Virus record (IMG/VR): IMGVR_UViG_3300028388_002422
Span: 1 to 55,089 of that record
Strand: one strand, 5' to 3'
DNA from: a virus
Length of the DNA: 55,089 nucleotides
The notes under the pieces were generated by a model, which worked only from the letters and a program-made list of their open reading frames with translations, had not been told where the DNA came from and did no database searches. Below, in pieces: positions 1 through 7,426 of this stretch; the first letter of the stretch is position 1; each line of letters opens with the position of its first letter. The position numbers and the translations under genes were made by a program.

Positions 1-136
1 TCGCTAAATTCCCACCGACCCCCAGAGCTGCGGCTGTGAACAACAGAACGATCCTGTTTTCTAAAGCACTAGCGAGATTGCCAAGGCCCCCGCCAGACCT
101 ACCATTGCTGCCAGTAGGATCAGATCCGTTAGCCAC
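1..136 (-). CDS. Partial small membrane protein, runs off the left edge
   Basis: A leftward frame begins at a GTG (136) preceded by AGAGGA at good spacing and stays open to position 1, giving 45 residues. The N-terminal part is Gly/Ser/Asn-rich (SNGRSGGGLGNL), followed by one hydrophobic stretch (IVLLFTAAALGVGG) that looks like a membrane segment. It overlaps the 34-residue frame at 61-165 in another frame. It lies at the distal end of the head-gene cluster. Small membrane proteins here may be holins or other lysis proteins, but nothing proves it. The C-terminus is outside the window. Confidence 0.5.
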   Translation of the reverse strand, partial: MANGSDPTGSNGRSGGGLGNLASALENRIVLLFTAAALGVGGNLA

Positions 137-165
137 TCTTCTATCCTCTGCTTTGTGTTACGCAT
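61..165 (-). CDS. 34-residue single-pass membrane peptide
   Basis: Short leftward frame from ATG 165 to TAG 61. A charged N-terminus (MRNTKQRIEEW) precedes a continuous hydrophobic segment of about 20 residues reaching the C-terminus. The Shine-Dalgarno is weak (GAG). It overlaps the start of the GTG-initiated frame at 1-136 in a different frame, and both encode a membrane segment. A lysis-related role is possible but unproven; it may also be a chance frame. Confidence 0.35.
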   Translation of the reverse strand: MRNTKQRIEEWLTDLILLAAMVGLAGALAISLVL

Positions 166-227
166 TACACTCTGTGTCGTAATCGGTCAAAATCGGATTA
201 GCTCATTTAAATGGTATTACCCTAGCC
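166..227. other. Short gap between small head-distal genes
   Basis: I see no gene and no convincing terminator hairpin in these 62 bases. They separate the 57-residue gene from the small membrane frames, so transcription from the capsid genes probably continues through. Confidence 0.4.
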
Positions 228-401
228 TTATTTAGCTGCCGGCTTTGGTGCTAGTTCTGTTGCCGCTTTTTCTTCCGGCTTCAGCGTGCTGTGAAACTGC
301 TTCAAACAATCGGCCAAAGAAGCTTGCTTTTGTGCTTCAACTTTTTTGCCTTTTATAGCGGCTTCATCATTCGATTTTTTCAAATCTTGAGTAGTTGCCA
401 T
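228..401 (-). CDS. Small charged hypothetical protein downstream of the capsid gene
   Basis: 57-residue leftward frame from ATG 401 to TAA 228, preceded by GAGGA seven bases upstream, a strong ribosome site. The product is rich in Lys, Ala, Gln and Glu, begins MATTQDLKKSND and ends in an Ala/Pro/Lys tail (ELAPKPAAK). It has no membrane segment and no family I recognise. It lies 43 bases after the major capsid gene and is probably cotranscribed. Position suggests a minor head or structural role; that is inference only. Confidence 0.65.
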   Translation of the reverse strand: MATTQDLKKSNDEAAIKGKKVEAQKQASLADCLKQFHSTLKPEEKAATELAPKPAAK

Positions 402-444
402 GATATATCCTCGTTAACTGCACGTCCTTGTGCAAGGTCAAAAC

Positions 445-1455
445 TTAACCGTTGGTTTGCAGGAATGCCATCCCAATGTTTTTACGGTCAGCGTAAACAC
501 GGTTCCAGTTAGCAGCTGCTGCGAGTTCAGCTTCGGTCGGCGAAACGCCAGCAACCGATGCGGACTCAAAAGTAAAGCCAACAGGATGGATGATATGGGT
601 TTGACGGGTGTGGATAATATCTTGGCCACCACCATCACCAGCAGAAGCTTCACGTTCCATTTCTGATGGAACCGGCGGCTGACCAATACCGTGGGCCATT
701 GCACCTTCTGCGAACAGAATCGAGGTGTAGGTAATACGGTTGGTACCAGCAACAGCCGGAAGAGCGTCATCAACAACAACACGATAGCCGAGATAAGTAG
801 GAATCTGAATATCGGTATTGGACGGCTGCAAATATGCAATCAAATCTTGCACTTGCAAACGCTGATAAACAACAGAGTGCATAGCAATGACAGAAAGCAT
901 TGGTGCATGGTCACCCATAGTGCCCGCTGCTGCAATAACTGCTTCGCCACTAATCAGCTCTGAGGCGGCAGGTGCGCCAACTGCGTCCGTTGCAATGCTA
1001 TACAGCATATCGCCGCTGTCATTGGCAACGTTATCGGCTAGAACGCCCATTGCAGACTGAATAACACGACGTGACAGCGTAGTACGCCAGTATTGGCCAA
1101 TACGGCCAGTAATAGCAGCCAGGGGATCAGCAAGAGCAAGCTCACGAGACAGATCCATCGTGGACCAAGATTTGTTCATAGCAGCCAAACGCCAGGTTTG
1201 AATGCCAGAACCGATTTTAGCCGGCGTACTACTGGATGCCGGATCATCAGATGAGTAATTCGGCTCATCGTTAGTCAAACCAGCGTAGAAAGGCAGCTCG
1301 CCAGTGCGACCACCCATGTTAGCCATGCCGGAAAGTTCAGTAGATTCCGCAAGAATACCGCCTCCAACAAAAGTGTTGAGTTCGACGGCCTGTTCTTGCA
1401 TCGTCTGGTTAAAAGTAGTCGGTTCGTAGATGTCAGCAAGTTGTACTGTTGCCAT
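445..1455 (-). CDS. Major capsid protein (HK97-like fold, probable)
   Basis: 336 residues, start ATG 1455 with GAGGA upstream (ATCGAGGAATATC). It forms the head shell. The call rests on its size, its place right after a coiled-coil scaffold and the portal, and features common in phage major coat proteins of this type: an N-terminus with alternating helix and loop (YEPTTFNQTMQEQAVELNTF), a central alpha/beta region (VIAMHSVVYQRLQVQDLI, PTYLGYRVVVDDALP), and a C-terminal strand after GFTFESASVAGVSPT. No signal peptide or membrane segment. I cannot see a protease cleavage site, and a separate scaffold gene fits its absence. The fold is inferred from context and weak motif likeness. Confidence 0.85.
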   Translation of the reverse strand: MATVQLADIYEPTTFNQTMQEQAVELNTFVGGGILAESTELSGMANMGGRTGELPFYAGLTNDEPNYSSDDPASSSTPAKIGSGIQTWRLAAMNKSWSTMDLSRELALADPLAAITGRIGQYWRTTLSRRVIQSAMGVLADNVANDSGDMLYSIATDAVGAPAASELISGEAVIAAAGTMGDHAPMLSVIAMHSVVYQRLQVQDLIAYLQPSNTDIQIPTYLGYRVVVDDALPAVAGTNRITYTSILFAEGAMAHGIGQPPVPSEMEREASAGDGGGQDIIHTRQTHIIHPVGFTFESASVAGVSPTEAELAAAANWNRVYADRKNIGMAFLQTNG

Positions 1456-1503
1456 GATATTCCTCGATTAATTTAAATATTGCGCTAGCACAACTAGCTA
1501 AAT

Positions 1504-2313
1504 TTACTTGTTTGCCTCCGCGGCAAGTTTTTCGGCTAATGCCGGATCAGATTTACGTAGACGAGCTTGCTCAGTCACGTTATAATCTTTAGTACCTTTC
1601 ATAAACGGATTTGGCGTATTCGCCGTACCGCTACCACCTCTTGCGCCACCACTCTGGCTTTCAGGCCAGTAATGAGGATACTTTTCTCGGAGTCCTGCTA
1701 CAAACAGCTCTGGGGTTAAAGGTTTACCGTCGACTACACGTAAATTGCCTTCGTTGTCACGTGCTTCCAACGTTCCATCAGAAGAAACGGTAAATAATCC
1801 CTTGCCACGAAGCAGAATATCGTCAATTGCAGTGTCACGGACACCAGCTTTCGCTGCTACTGCGCGAATAGCATGACCGGCTTCCGACTCATGAAACAAA
1901 GTCTCATATTTTGACCCAGTTTCTTGTGCTTTAGTTAGTTGTTCTGACAAATCTTTTACTTGATTTTGAAAATCAAGCTTTAAACGTTCAGTATGCTTCT
2001 CAAGGACGTCGGTAAACTTACCTTCGGCGACAAGTTTAGCATCTTCGTTATTTTCGAATTGCTTAAGCATGTTGCTAATTGTTTCTGGGTCGCCGAGTCC
2101 TTCAAAAGCCTTGAATTGCTGTTGAAGTTGTTTCTTTTCGTCTAAGATTTTAGCAGAATGGTTACGCAAGCGATCAATTTCTTGACTTTGCTCCGTCATT
2201 TTGCTTTCCATCTCTTTTAAAGATGCTTGTAATGAGCCTAAATCTGGCCCACCAGCACTTCCACCGGTTCCGTCTCCGCCCTCATCTTGTAATTTATGCT
2301 TTAAAACGAACAT
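1504..2313 (-). CDS. Capsid scaffolding protein
   Basis: 269 residues between portal and capsid genes. Residues about 25-135 are a long Glu/Lys/Gln-rich predicted coiled coil (LQASLKEMESKMTEQSQEI onward), the hallmark of tailed-phage scaffolds, which guide procapsid assembly and then leave. The C-terminal third is basic and low in complexity (GGARGGSGTANTPNPFMKG) and ends Lys/Ala/Glu-rich, which fits a capsid-binding tail. It is not homologous to anything else in the window. An AGG-type ribosome site precedes ATG 2313. Confidence 0.8.
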   Translation of the reverse strand: MFVLKHKLQDEGGDGTGGSAGGPDLGSLQASLKEMESKMTEQSQEIDRLRNHSAKILDEKKQLQQQFKAFEGLGDPETISNMLKQFENNEDAKLVAEGKFTDVLEKHTERLKLDFQNQVKDLSEQLTKAQETGSKYETLFHESEAGHAIRAVAAKAGVRDTAIDDILLRGKGLFTVSSDGTLEARDNEGNLRVVDGKPLTPELFVAGLREKYPHYWPESQSGGARGGSGTANTPNPFMKGTKDYNVTEQARLRKSDPALAEKLAAEANK

Positions 2314-2331
2314 TTCTACCTCACAAAGGAT

Positions 2332-3852
2332 TTATCCCGCAGAAGTACCGACTGCGGGGTTAGGTTGAGAACCTTCCGGCAAACCACCATCCGGTCCTTT
2401 AGTGTCACCAGTCTCTTCAACTTCGCCTGCGGCGACAAGAGCGGCATAAGTATGCGTATCATTTTTAATACGCTCTAATTCAGCTTTTGGATCTTCCCCC
2501 TCCTGTAACATACCGGCTCGGCGGAAGTTCTCAAGAGTTGTTTCAGACGAAAGAATACCAGCTTGCCAAGACTGAACAAGAGCAATTTGCTCGTTAGCAG
2601 TCATCTGGAAGCTACTGAATTCTTTGTTGACTAAAATTTCAACATTTGGAGTCCGAGACATCCATTCTGCGATCATGTTGCATAAACGCTGAAGTCCGTT
2701 CCCGGTAGTTGCAACCACTGAAGCCACAGTGGCGGCAGCCATGGATTGACGCAATCGAATGGCTTCACCAGACTCTGCGAGTGTGTTGTCATTACCAAGC
2801 AAATTAGCCCCAAGCCGAATAGCTTCAGACATTTTGTCCTTAATATACATTCGAACATGATCAAGTGCCGAAGTATCAGTTTTAGGATAATAAGCTTTTG
2901 CTTCTGGTTGCTCAAGAATTAAAGCAACATTACTGCCGATAGCCGTTGGAATTTGTTCTGGATCAACTCCAGACAATGTCAACATAGGGTTACAGCTCAT
3001 ATATTGAGCATTTCTTAAATCCGCATCGACCTGGTAGATACTGACTGCGAGATTCGCAAGTGGCCAAAGAGGCGGGGCGTCAATATCCGGCGTGAGGTCG
3101 ACAGTTCCGAGCGCAATGAAAGGTATGTAATTGAGAGGCTTTCCTTGCACGGTGGGCACAATGCTTTCATAAAGCTTGCCATTTTTATACTTACCGATTT
3201 CGTAGACGCCCTCGTTGTTGATAATGAGCAATAAGTGATAGCGGTCGGTATTGCCTGCTTCCCAAAAGCTAGATCTAGTAGCGGTGTCTCGAAGTAAAAC
3301 ACCGGTATAAACCAGATTCTCATCCGACCCTTCCGTTTGCCAGTTTACAATATCTTCCGTTTTGTAAACAACAATTTTAGGCCGGCCAGTAATTGGATCG
3401 GGATCAGCTAAAATGCCACAACGACCCAAGGACATAACTTCAGTATTTAAATAGAGTTCTAGCTCGCTAAAATTTTTACCGTCTGGCGTACAAGAATTTA
3501 AAAATTCTTCGTAGGGCAAATTGTTATATGCGGAAGGATTTCGTAAAATAAGACCAACGATGCCACGTAAAGTAGCATCAGTGAACTCAGGAAAACGTGC
3601 CCGCATTTTATACGACGCATAAGGTTTATTTTTATGGTCGTTATATGGATATGCTTCGTAGTATGAAGTAGAAGTTGGAGCTACAGCCTCAACTTTCTCC
3701 ATAGCCGCCGGCATCGGCAAATAGCGAGTATTCGACGCTTTAATCGCCGTCTCACCTTCTAAAGCATCACGAACGGTTTGCCACTTACTAGCAGCATTAA
3801 TATAATCGCTATGAACTTGCTTTTCTTCAATTTCTAAAGGTAGAGTGCTCAT
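2332..3852 (-). CDS. Portal protein (DUF4055 type)
   Basis: 506 residues, usual length for the DUF4055 portal family. Twelve copies would form the DNA channel at one capsid vertex and dock the terminase. Family-like features: the N-terminal segment with MKVEAV-type spacing, YKMRARFPEFTDATLRGIVGLILRNP-like text (residues about 80-110), a mid region LRNAQYMSCNPMLTLSG and the ESGEAIRLRQSMAAATVAS helix that resembles portal stem helices. The gene overlaps the large terminase by four bases (ATGA), typical of coupled translation. The C-terminus is Gly/Pro-rich. Confidence 0.88.
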   Translation of the reverse strand: MSTLPLEIEEKQVHSDYINAASKWQTVRDALEGETAIKASNTRYLPMPAAMEKVEAVAPTSTSYYEAYPYNDHKNKPYASYKMRARFPEFTDATLRGIVGLILRNPSAYNNLPYEEFLNSCTPDGKNFSELELYLNTEVMSLGRCGILADPDPITGRPKIVVYKTEDIVNWQTEGSDENLVYTGVLLRDTATRSSFWEAGNTDRYHLLLIINNEGVYEIGKYKNGKLYESIVPTVQGKPLNYIPFIALGTVDLTPDIDAPPLWPLANLAVSIYQVDADLRNAQYMSCNPMLTLSGVDPEQIPTAIGSNVALILEQPEAKAYYPKTDTSALDHVRMYIKDKMSEAIRLGANLLGNDNTLAESGEAIRLRQSMAAATVASVVATTGNGLQRLCNMIAEWMSRTPNVEILVNKEFSSFQMTANEQIALVQSWQAGILSSETTLENFRRAGMLQEGEDPKAELERIKNDTHTYAALVAAGEVEETGDTKGPDGGLPEGSQPNPAVGTSAG

Positions 3853-5165
3853 ATACTCACAACACTTAAATAAGACTTACGATCTGTGATCGGCATAATA
3901 TATGCAATTGGATAGCCACCGGCATCATTGATATGATCAAGACCACTGGTCTTATCTGGCCGACCATTTACGTCGTAAGTTTGCTGTTCTAATGCTTGTG
4001 TATATTCAGGACAAGTTTCAGTATTAACATACAGAAGTCCTTTTTCAAAAGCACCATTAACTGCGGCAACGCGATCCTTTACAAAAGGATTGGACGCCCG
4101 CACCTTAACTAAAAATCCAGCTTTCTTTAATAAACTGTGATCACTTTTACCTGCGTTGGTTGTATTACCACTGCGTCCCGTTGCATCAGGATACACATAA
4201 ATTGGGTTATGCGGAAAACGATCTTTTATAACTTTGATCATTTCGGGAGTATCAAGCTGATCTTTAAACTCCCAAACTGCGTGGTACTGTTCTCCTCGCT
4301 CTACATAGACCACCGCCGCTTGTTTACGGACGTTAAAGTCCATACCAATAATTAATTTTTCTTTTTCACCAGGTAACGTGTCAACATGGTGTACGTTACG
4401 ATCAAAAGTATAGTATACAGCGCCAGAAGTAAGATTAACAAACTCTCCATTTAGATATGCCTCGATTAATTGCTCAGGATACGTGTCACGGAGGGACTGT
4501 ACAAAATCACTTGGGAGATAAGGATTATCAGCAGTACGAGCCTTAACCATCCCATAATCAGCGCCTCCCAACTTGACCCAGCGCTTATAGCAGAATTTAA
4601 AGCCTTCAGGTGTACTGAAAGCCCAAACTCTGTTAGATACGACTTCTCCGTTTGCCTGGCGATAAACTTGACGAGTACGAGCTAAGGTTTTATTCCACGC
4701 CACTTCCATTTGAGCAAGTGTAGGAATATCAGCCTCGTCAATGTATGAACGTGCCACTTCAAACGCAACAATGCGAGAAGGATTGTCCATCGATCGACAT
4801 ATAATTTGAGAACCATTCTCTAAATGGATAATATATTCAGATTTATTGAATTGATACTTAACGCCCCATTCGTTAAATATCTCTTGTAAACCAGGTACGT
4901 TATTCAATCGCAACAAGTCGTAAGACGGCGCAAGAACAAGTAAACGAATTCCTGGATATTGAATAGCGTCAAGAGTGACGCAGAGGTGTAATGCGTGGCT
5001 TTTACCTGAACCATAACCAGCAACAAGAAGCATAAACTTCTTATTTGCATTAATCATGGCTGCTTGATGCTTGAGTGCTTTAATACGGCGGACACTACCC
5101 GACTGCCGCTTCCGCGAACGGAAACGGGCCGGATTGGACGTACGCTGTACTGCGCTTAAACTCAT
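3849..5165 (-). CDS. terL: Terminase large subunit
   Basis: 438 residues. The packaging motor ATPase and nuclease. Residues 50-56 carry the Walker A GYGSGKS, followed by a Walker B with catalytic acid in RSYIDEADIP (about residue 140). The C-terminal nuclease half begins with GMDFNVRK (about residue 280), a RuvC/RNase H-like first acidic strand, and has a second acid in YVYPDATG. The order TerS-TerL-portal-scaffold-capsid confirms the call. The N-terminal 30 residues are strongly basic. Start ATG 5165 lies 22 bases after the small terminase stop. Confidence 0.93.
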   Translation of the reverse strand: MSLSAVQRTSNPARFRSRKRQSGSVRRIKALKHQAAMINANKKFMLLVAGYGSGKSHALHLCVTLDAIQYPGIRLLVLAPSYDLLRLNNVPGLQEIFNEWGVKYQFNKSEYIIHLENGSQIICRSMDNPSRIVAFEVARSYIDEADIPTLAQMEVAWNKTLARTRQVYRQANGEVVSNRVWAFSTPEGFKFCYKRWVKLGGADYGMVKARTADNPYLPSDFVQSLRDTYPEQLIEAYLNGEFVNLTSGAVYYTFDRNVHHVDTLPGEKEKLIIGMDFNVRKQAAVVYVERGEQYHAVWEFKDQLDTPEMIKVIKDRFPHNPIYVYPDATGRSGNTTNAGKSDHSLLKKAGFLVKVRASNPFVKDRVAAVNGAFEKGLLYVNTETCPEYTQALEQQTYDVNGRPDKTSGLDHINDAGGYPIAYIMPITDRKSYLSVVSI

Positions 5166-5187
5166 TTACAATGGCGCCTCTTAACCA

Positions 5188-5646
5188 TTATTCCACAACC
5201 TCAATTTTGATGGCTTTAATAGTATTATCACTGCCGCCAACTTCGGATTGGAATGATTGCGCAAAACGGTTAAGATACGCAAGACTTGCCTGTGTGCCTT
5301 GTACTCCTCGCATATTTTCGAAGAGCGCTGCTACTGCGTCTGACTTTGCTTTGACTCGTCCTTGTAGGTAAGTTGATACGAAGTACAGAGCATCATATTC
5401 AGGCAGTACTCCTTGCGTTAGTCCATAATAGTTTAAGGCCTCTTCAATAGTGAGGCCCCGCGCTAATGCTTGAATTTCAGGCTTGTGCTCTACCGGTTTA
5501 AAAAATTTAAGACGCTCATTGTCCCATTGACGAGGGATAGGTTTGCCCCAGTCCATTATGACGGTGCGCGCATAATCCTCATCGGAGAGGACGTCGTCAT
5601 CATCAATGTCGGTACTTACTGGTAATTTATCGTCTGGGACAGCCAT
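5188..5646 (-). CDS. terS: Terminase small subunit (probable)
   Basis: About 152 residues if begun at ATG 5646 (MAVPDDKLPVSTDIDDDD). It sits right before terL, is acidic at the N-terminus, and has a central helical region (ALARGLTIEEALNYYGLT) that could be the DNA-recognition helix-turn-helix. It should recognise the packaging site and regulate TerL. The frame is open back to 5763, but a strong promoter lies inside that extension (5692-5720), so the longer start cannot be used from that promoter. The start is uncertain: GGGGAG sits six bases before an in-frame ATT, while ATG 5646 has only a weak GGA. Confidence 0.75.
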   Translation of the reverse strand: MAVPDDKLPVSTDIDDDDVLSDEDYARTVIMDWGKPIPRQWDNERLKFFKPVEHKPEIQALARGLTIEEALNYYGLTQGVLPEYDALYFVSTYLQGRVKAKSDAVAALFENMRGVQGTQASLAYLNRFAQSFQSEVGGSDNTIKAIKIEVVE

Positions 5647-5691
5647 AACTGGGAATCCAATAAGATTCTCCCCTTCGCACACCTTTTTTAT

Positions 5692-5720
5692 ATTATAGCG
5701 CGTCCTCTGCGAAAAGTAAA
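5692..5720 (-). promoter_or_regulatory. Leftward sigma-70 promoter for the late (head and tail) operon
   Basis: On the minus strand TTTACT (5720-5715), a 17-base spacer, and a perfect TATAAT (5697-5692). Transcription would start near 5685, just upstream of the small terminase. It is the best leftward promoter I found and lacks the TTGTAC -35 box shared by the rightward promoters, so late genes may be controlled differently. Confidence 0.75.
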
Positions 5721-5763
5721 GCGATATTTTCGCCAATTTTTCTCCGCGCGAATGGAAAAACAT

Positions 5764-5970
5764 ATAAGTTGGGGCTATAGGGGGGCCCTAAGTGTAGGTT
5801 CTGATATCGCATGTGCGATAAGGAATACAGAGACCAAGGATAGCGGACGAGTATAATGGTCACCAGGGGCGCCCCATAGGCCCGAGCTATGACCCCATAG
5901 GGCCACCCTATATCGCCAGCTATTAATATTACCAATAAGATTAGCTAATATCAATTATAGAAAATTCGAA
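5764..5970. promoter_or_regulatory. Divergent control region with dyads
   Basis: About 200 bases between the divergent late and early promoters, with no convincing gene. It holds an inverted repeat TATCGCA-TG-TGCGATA (5805-5820), a GGGGCGCCCC palindrome (about 5866-5875), and several short CCCATAGG / CTATAGGG elements on both strands. The position and dyads suggest operator sites controlling the early-to-late switch or a packaging-linked signal. No factor can be named. Confidence 0.4.
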
Positions 5971-5999
5971 TTGTACTTTTTTTAAAAAGGTGATATAAT
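5971..5999 (+). promoter_or_regulatory. Early promoter P1 (TTGTAC family)
   Basis: TTGTAC (5971-5976), 17-base spacer, TATAAT (5994-5999). First of five rightward promoters that share this -35 box. It drives a roughly 140-base AT-rich leader and then the small helical-repeat protein at 6149. Confidence 0.8.
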
Positions 6000-6005
6000 T
6001 ATAAT

Positions 6006-6148
6006 CATAGGGAGTTAAAAATAATTTGATGAGGATAATATAAATTAATTTTATATGATATAAAAATGATTTATCATTAAGTATATTTATATAAGTATAT
6101 TTAATGATACATCATAAGATGTATCTAACACAACGATAGGATAGACAA
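6006..6148 (+). other. Structured AT-rich 5' leader of the first early gene
   Basis: The leader holds two hairpins. One pairs ATCATTAA with TTAATGAT around a TATA-rich loop (about 6072-6111). The other is a perfect seven-base stem ATACATC/GATGTAT (about 6108-6125). Leader hairpins recur after the other TTGTAC promoters, so they may stabilise the mRNA or regulate translation. A weak AGGATAG ribosome site precedes ATG 6149. Confidence 0.5.
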
Positions 6149-6508
6149 ATGACTGACTCATATGAAAAAATGATGGCCTCTGCGGTAGAACTTATTGAAG
6201 CTGGCGCAACTAAAGGTAAAGTTGAAGGCTTCATGAAATATATGTATGATGCATCCACTAATGAAGCTAAAGAATGGAGTGCTAAAGCTTTCGAGCAATG
6301 TGGAATGTCACCAAATGCTTATGGACATGCAGATCATAAGGAAACTGTTGCATACCTAAGAGAAAACTATGGTAAGCTTGCTAAGAAAGATCTCATCAAT
6401 GGAATGTGTGAGGTTAATGGTAAAACTTATAAGACCAACCAACATGCATATAATTATATTGCCATGATGCAAGAATGGGCAAAACAAGAAGTTGAAGCAA
6501 ATAGCTAA
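6149..6508 (+). CDS. Helical-repeat early protein A (paralogue of 7427 and 18275)
   Basis: 119 residues, cytosolic, mostly helical. It contains two copies of a roughly 45-residue unit: residues about 8-50 (AVELIEAGATKGKVEGFMKY...) and about 65-115 (ETVAYLRENYGKLAKKDLIN...). The second unit closely matches the C-terminal unit of the proteins at 7427 and 18275, sharing the pattern (E/K)xVA(Y/F)LR, K(K/Q)(D/E)L, and EWA(K/R)QE near the end. The repeat spacing recalls small DNA-binding helical modules, but I know no named family for it. It is the first gene after promoter P1, so an immediate-early regulator is the natural guess. Confidence 0.75.
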   Translation: MTDSYEKMMASAVELIEAGATKGKVEGFMKYMYDASTNEAKEWSAKAFEQCGMSPNAYGHADHKETVAYLRENYGKLAKKDLINGMCEVNGKTYKTNQHAYNYIAMMQEWAKQEVEANS

Positions 6509-6522
6509 CTTCTAATATGACA

Positions 6523-6544
6523 AGATTCCAAGGATGGAATCTTT
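6523..6544 (+). terminator. Short hairpin with T run (attenuator or terminator)
   Basis: AAGATTCC-AAGGAT-GGAATCTT followed by TT gives an eight-base stem just after the first early gene and just before the ribosome site of the next. The T run is short, so it may only attenuate or protect the 3' end of the first message. Confidence 0.5.
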
Positions 6545-6559
6545 TAATGGAGATATATT

Positions 6560-6673
6560 ATGACATTCTCATATGGTATAATTGTTGAAGAGTTAACTTG
6601 GGAAGAACTGACAGTCGAGGAAATTACGATATTCTTGCGTAGCCTCATGCTTCTACGCCCTCAAGCTGAATAG
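6560..6673 (+). CDS. 37-residue acidic peptide
   Basis: ATG 6560 follows GGAG with good spacing (AATGGAGATATATT) and the frame ends at TAG 6673, just before a strong terminator. The product is acidic and helical (VEELTWEELTVEEITIF), with no recognised family. Its place between attenuator and terminator of the first early transcript suggests it is a real second gene of that unit. Confidence 0.6.
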   Translation: MTFSYGIIVEELTWEELTVEEITIFLRSLMLLRPQAE

Positions 6674-6687
6674 CATCATACACTAAT

Positions 6688-6723
6688 ATAGCCAGGTCCT
6701 TCGGGGTCTGGCTATTTTTTTTA
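6688..6723 (+). terminator. Strong rho-independent terminator of the first early transcript
   Basis: Perfect eight-base stem ATAGCCAG / CTGGCTAT (6688-6695 with 6708-6715), 12-base loop, then a run of eight T. It ends the P1 transcript before the repeat-rich gap. Confidence 0.85.
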
Positions 6724-6790
6724 ACTCGTCATAAGCCAGCGGGAGGAAAGCTTCGATACTACTACAACCCTGCGCGACGTTTACCGTATT

Positions 6791-6818
6791 GCCATACCAT
6801 ATGCGGCCATACCATATG
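6791..6818. repeat. Tandem direct repeat GCCATACCATATG x2
   Basis: Two identical 13-base copies at 6791-6803 and 6806-6818. The core GCCATACC also occurs twice at about 12760-12805 inside a coding repeat, so it may be a binding site or only coincidence. Confidence 0.6.
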
Positions 6819-7017
6819 AGGGGTGCGCGAGGTGATGTAGTGTGGAACGCGGTGCGTGATGTGGTGCGGCTTGAGGTGCGCTGCGCTGAATACGGCGCAC
6901 ACTTATGGCTTGAGGCAGTATAATTTGGACTAGGGCCTGGCAATAATCATCAGGTATTAGTATTAATTATATTATATATATATTTTTTTTTTTTTTTTTT
7001 TTTATTATAAAATGCTT

Positions 7018-7068
7018 ATCAGAGCCTAGGTTCCTGAGCCCACTCAAGCCCGGACACTAGGCTCTGAT
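7018..7068. repeat. Perfect 12-base inverted repeat
   Basis: ATCAGAGCCTAG (7018-7029) and CTAGGCTCTGAT (7057-7068) flank a 27-base loop that itself holds a TGAG/CTCA stem. It lies just after the 21-T tract. It could form a cruciform or RNA stem; no T run follows, so it is not a terminator on the plus strand. Confidence 0.7.
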
Positions 7069-7294
7069 GGCCTCCGGGGGTGTCAAGCACGCTAGGCACT
7101 CTCGCTTAGCCTGCTAACTGCACAATGCAAAGCGCTTGCTTAATCGCACAATGCGAAAGAAAAAAGGCAGATAAATCAAAGACTTACGACAACTAGTGAC
7201 TTTACATTAGCTCTGAAAGGGCCAAGCGCTTACTCAAGCACTACCTTGCAGAAGCGTTATTAGTCAAACTTATAGGGTCAATAAGAATTTTTAA

Positions 7295-7324
7295 TTGTAC
7301 AAATTTTAATTTATAGGCTATAAT
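7295..7324 (+). promoter_or_regulatory. Early promoter P2 (TTGTAC family)
   Basis: TTGTAC (7295-7300), 18-base spacer, TATAAT (7319-7324). The leader to 7427 holds hairpins ACTGCG/CGCAGT (about 7361-7383) and AATGGC/GCCATT (about 7397-7412), the second directly beside the GGAG ribosome site. It drives the second helical-repeat paralogue and the following block of small genes. Confidence 0.8.
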
Positions 7325-7426
7325 TAAATTGAAAGTGGGGAAAATGTCCTCGCTACAACCAAACTGCGGTAATGTCTATCGCAGTATATAAACTTTAATG
7401 GCACAGCCATTATAATGGAGATTATT

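Larger units (their letters stand above)
6724..7294. other. Repeat-rich noncoding gap, candidate replication origin
   Basis: No credible gene in about 570 bases. Elements seen: two 13-base copies of GCCATACCATATG (6791 and 6806, period 15); G-rich repeats around GTGATGTRGTGYGG (two copies, about 6832-6875); a (TA)n stretch followed by 21 T (about 6973-7003); a perfect 12-base inverted repeat (7018-7068); two copies of GCACAATGC (7120, 7146); two copies of AAGCGCTT (7130, 7224). An AT-rich melting tract next to iteron-like repeats and a dyad fits an origin. It could instead be a packaging or recombination site. Confidence 0.45.

Noticed and set aside
438-839. Second leftward frame inside the capsid gene
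   Set aside because: Leu/Arg/Pro-rich shadow of the capsid frame with no ribosome site.
5647-5763. Longer small-terminase N-terminus (MFFHSRGEKL)
   Set aside because: It contains the -35 and -10 of the leftward promoter and reads as low-quality protein, so a start after the promoter is preferred.
6683-6943. Leftward 86-residue frame in the repeat region
   Set aside because: Thr/Ser/Arg-rich text from G-rich repeats, overlaps a strong terminator, no ribosome site.
7018-7068. The 12-base inverted repeat as a terminator
   Set aside because: No T run follows on the plus strand, and on the minus strand no gene reads into it.
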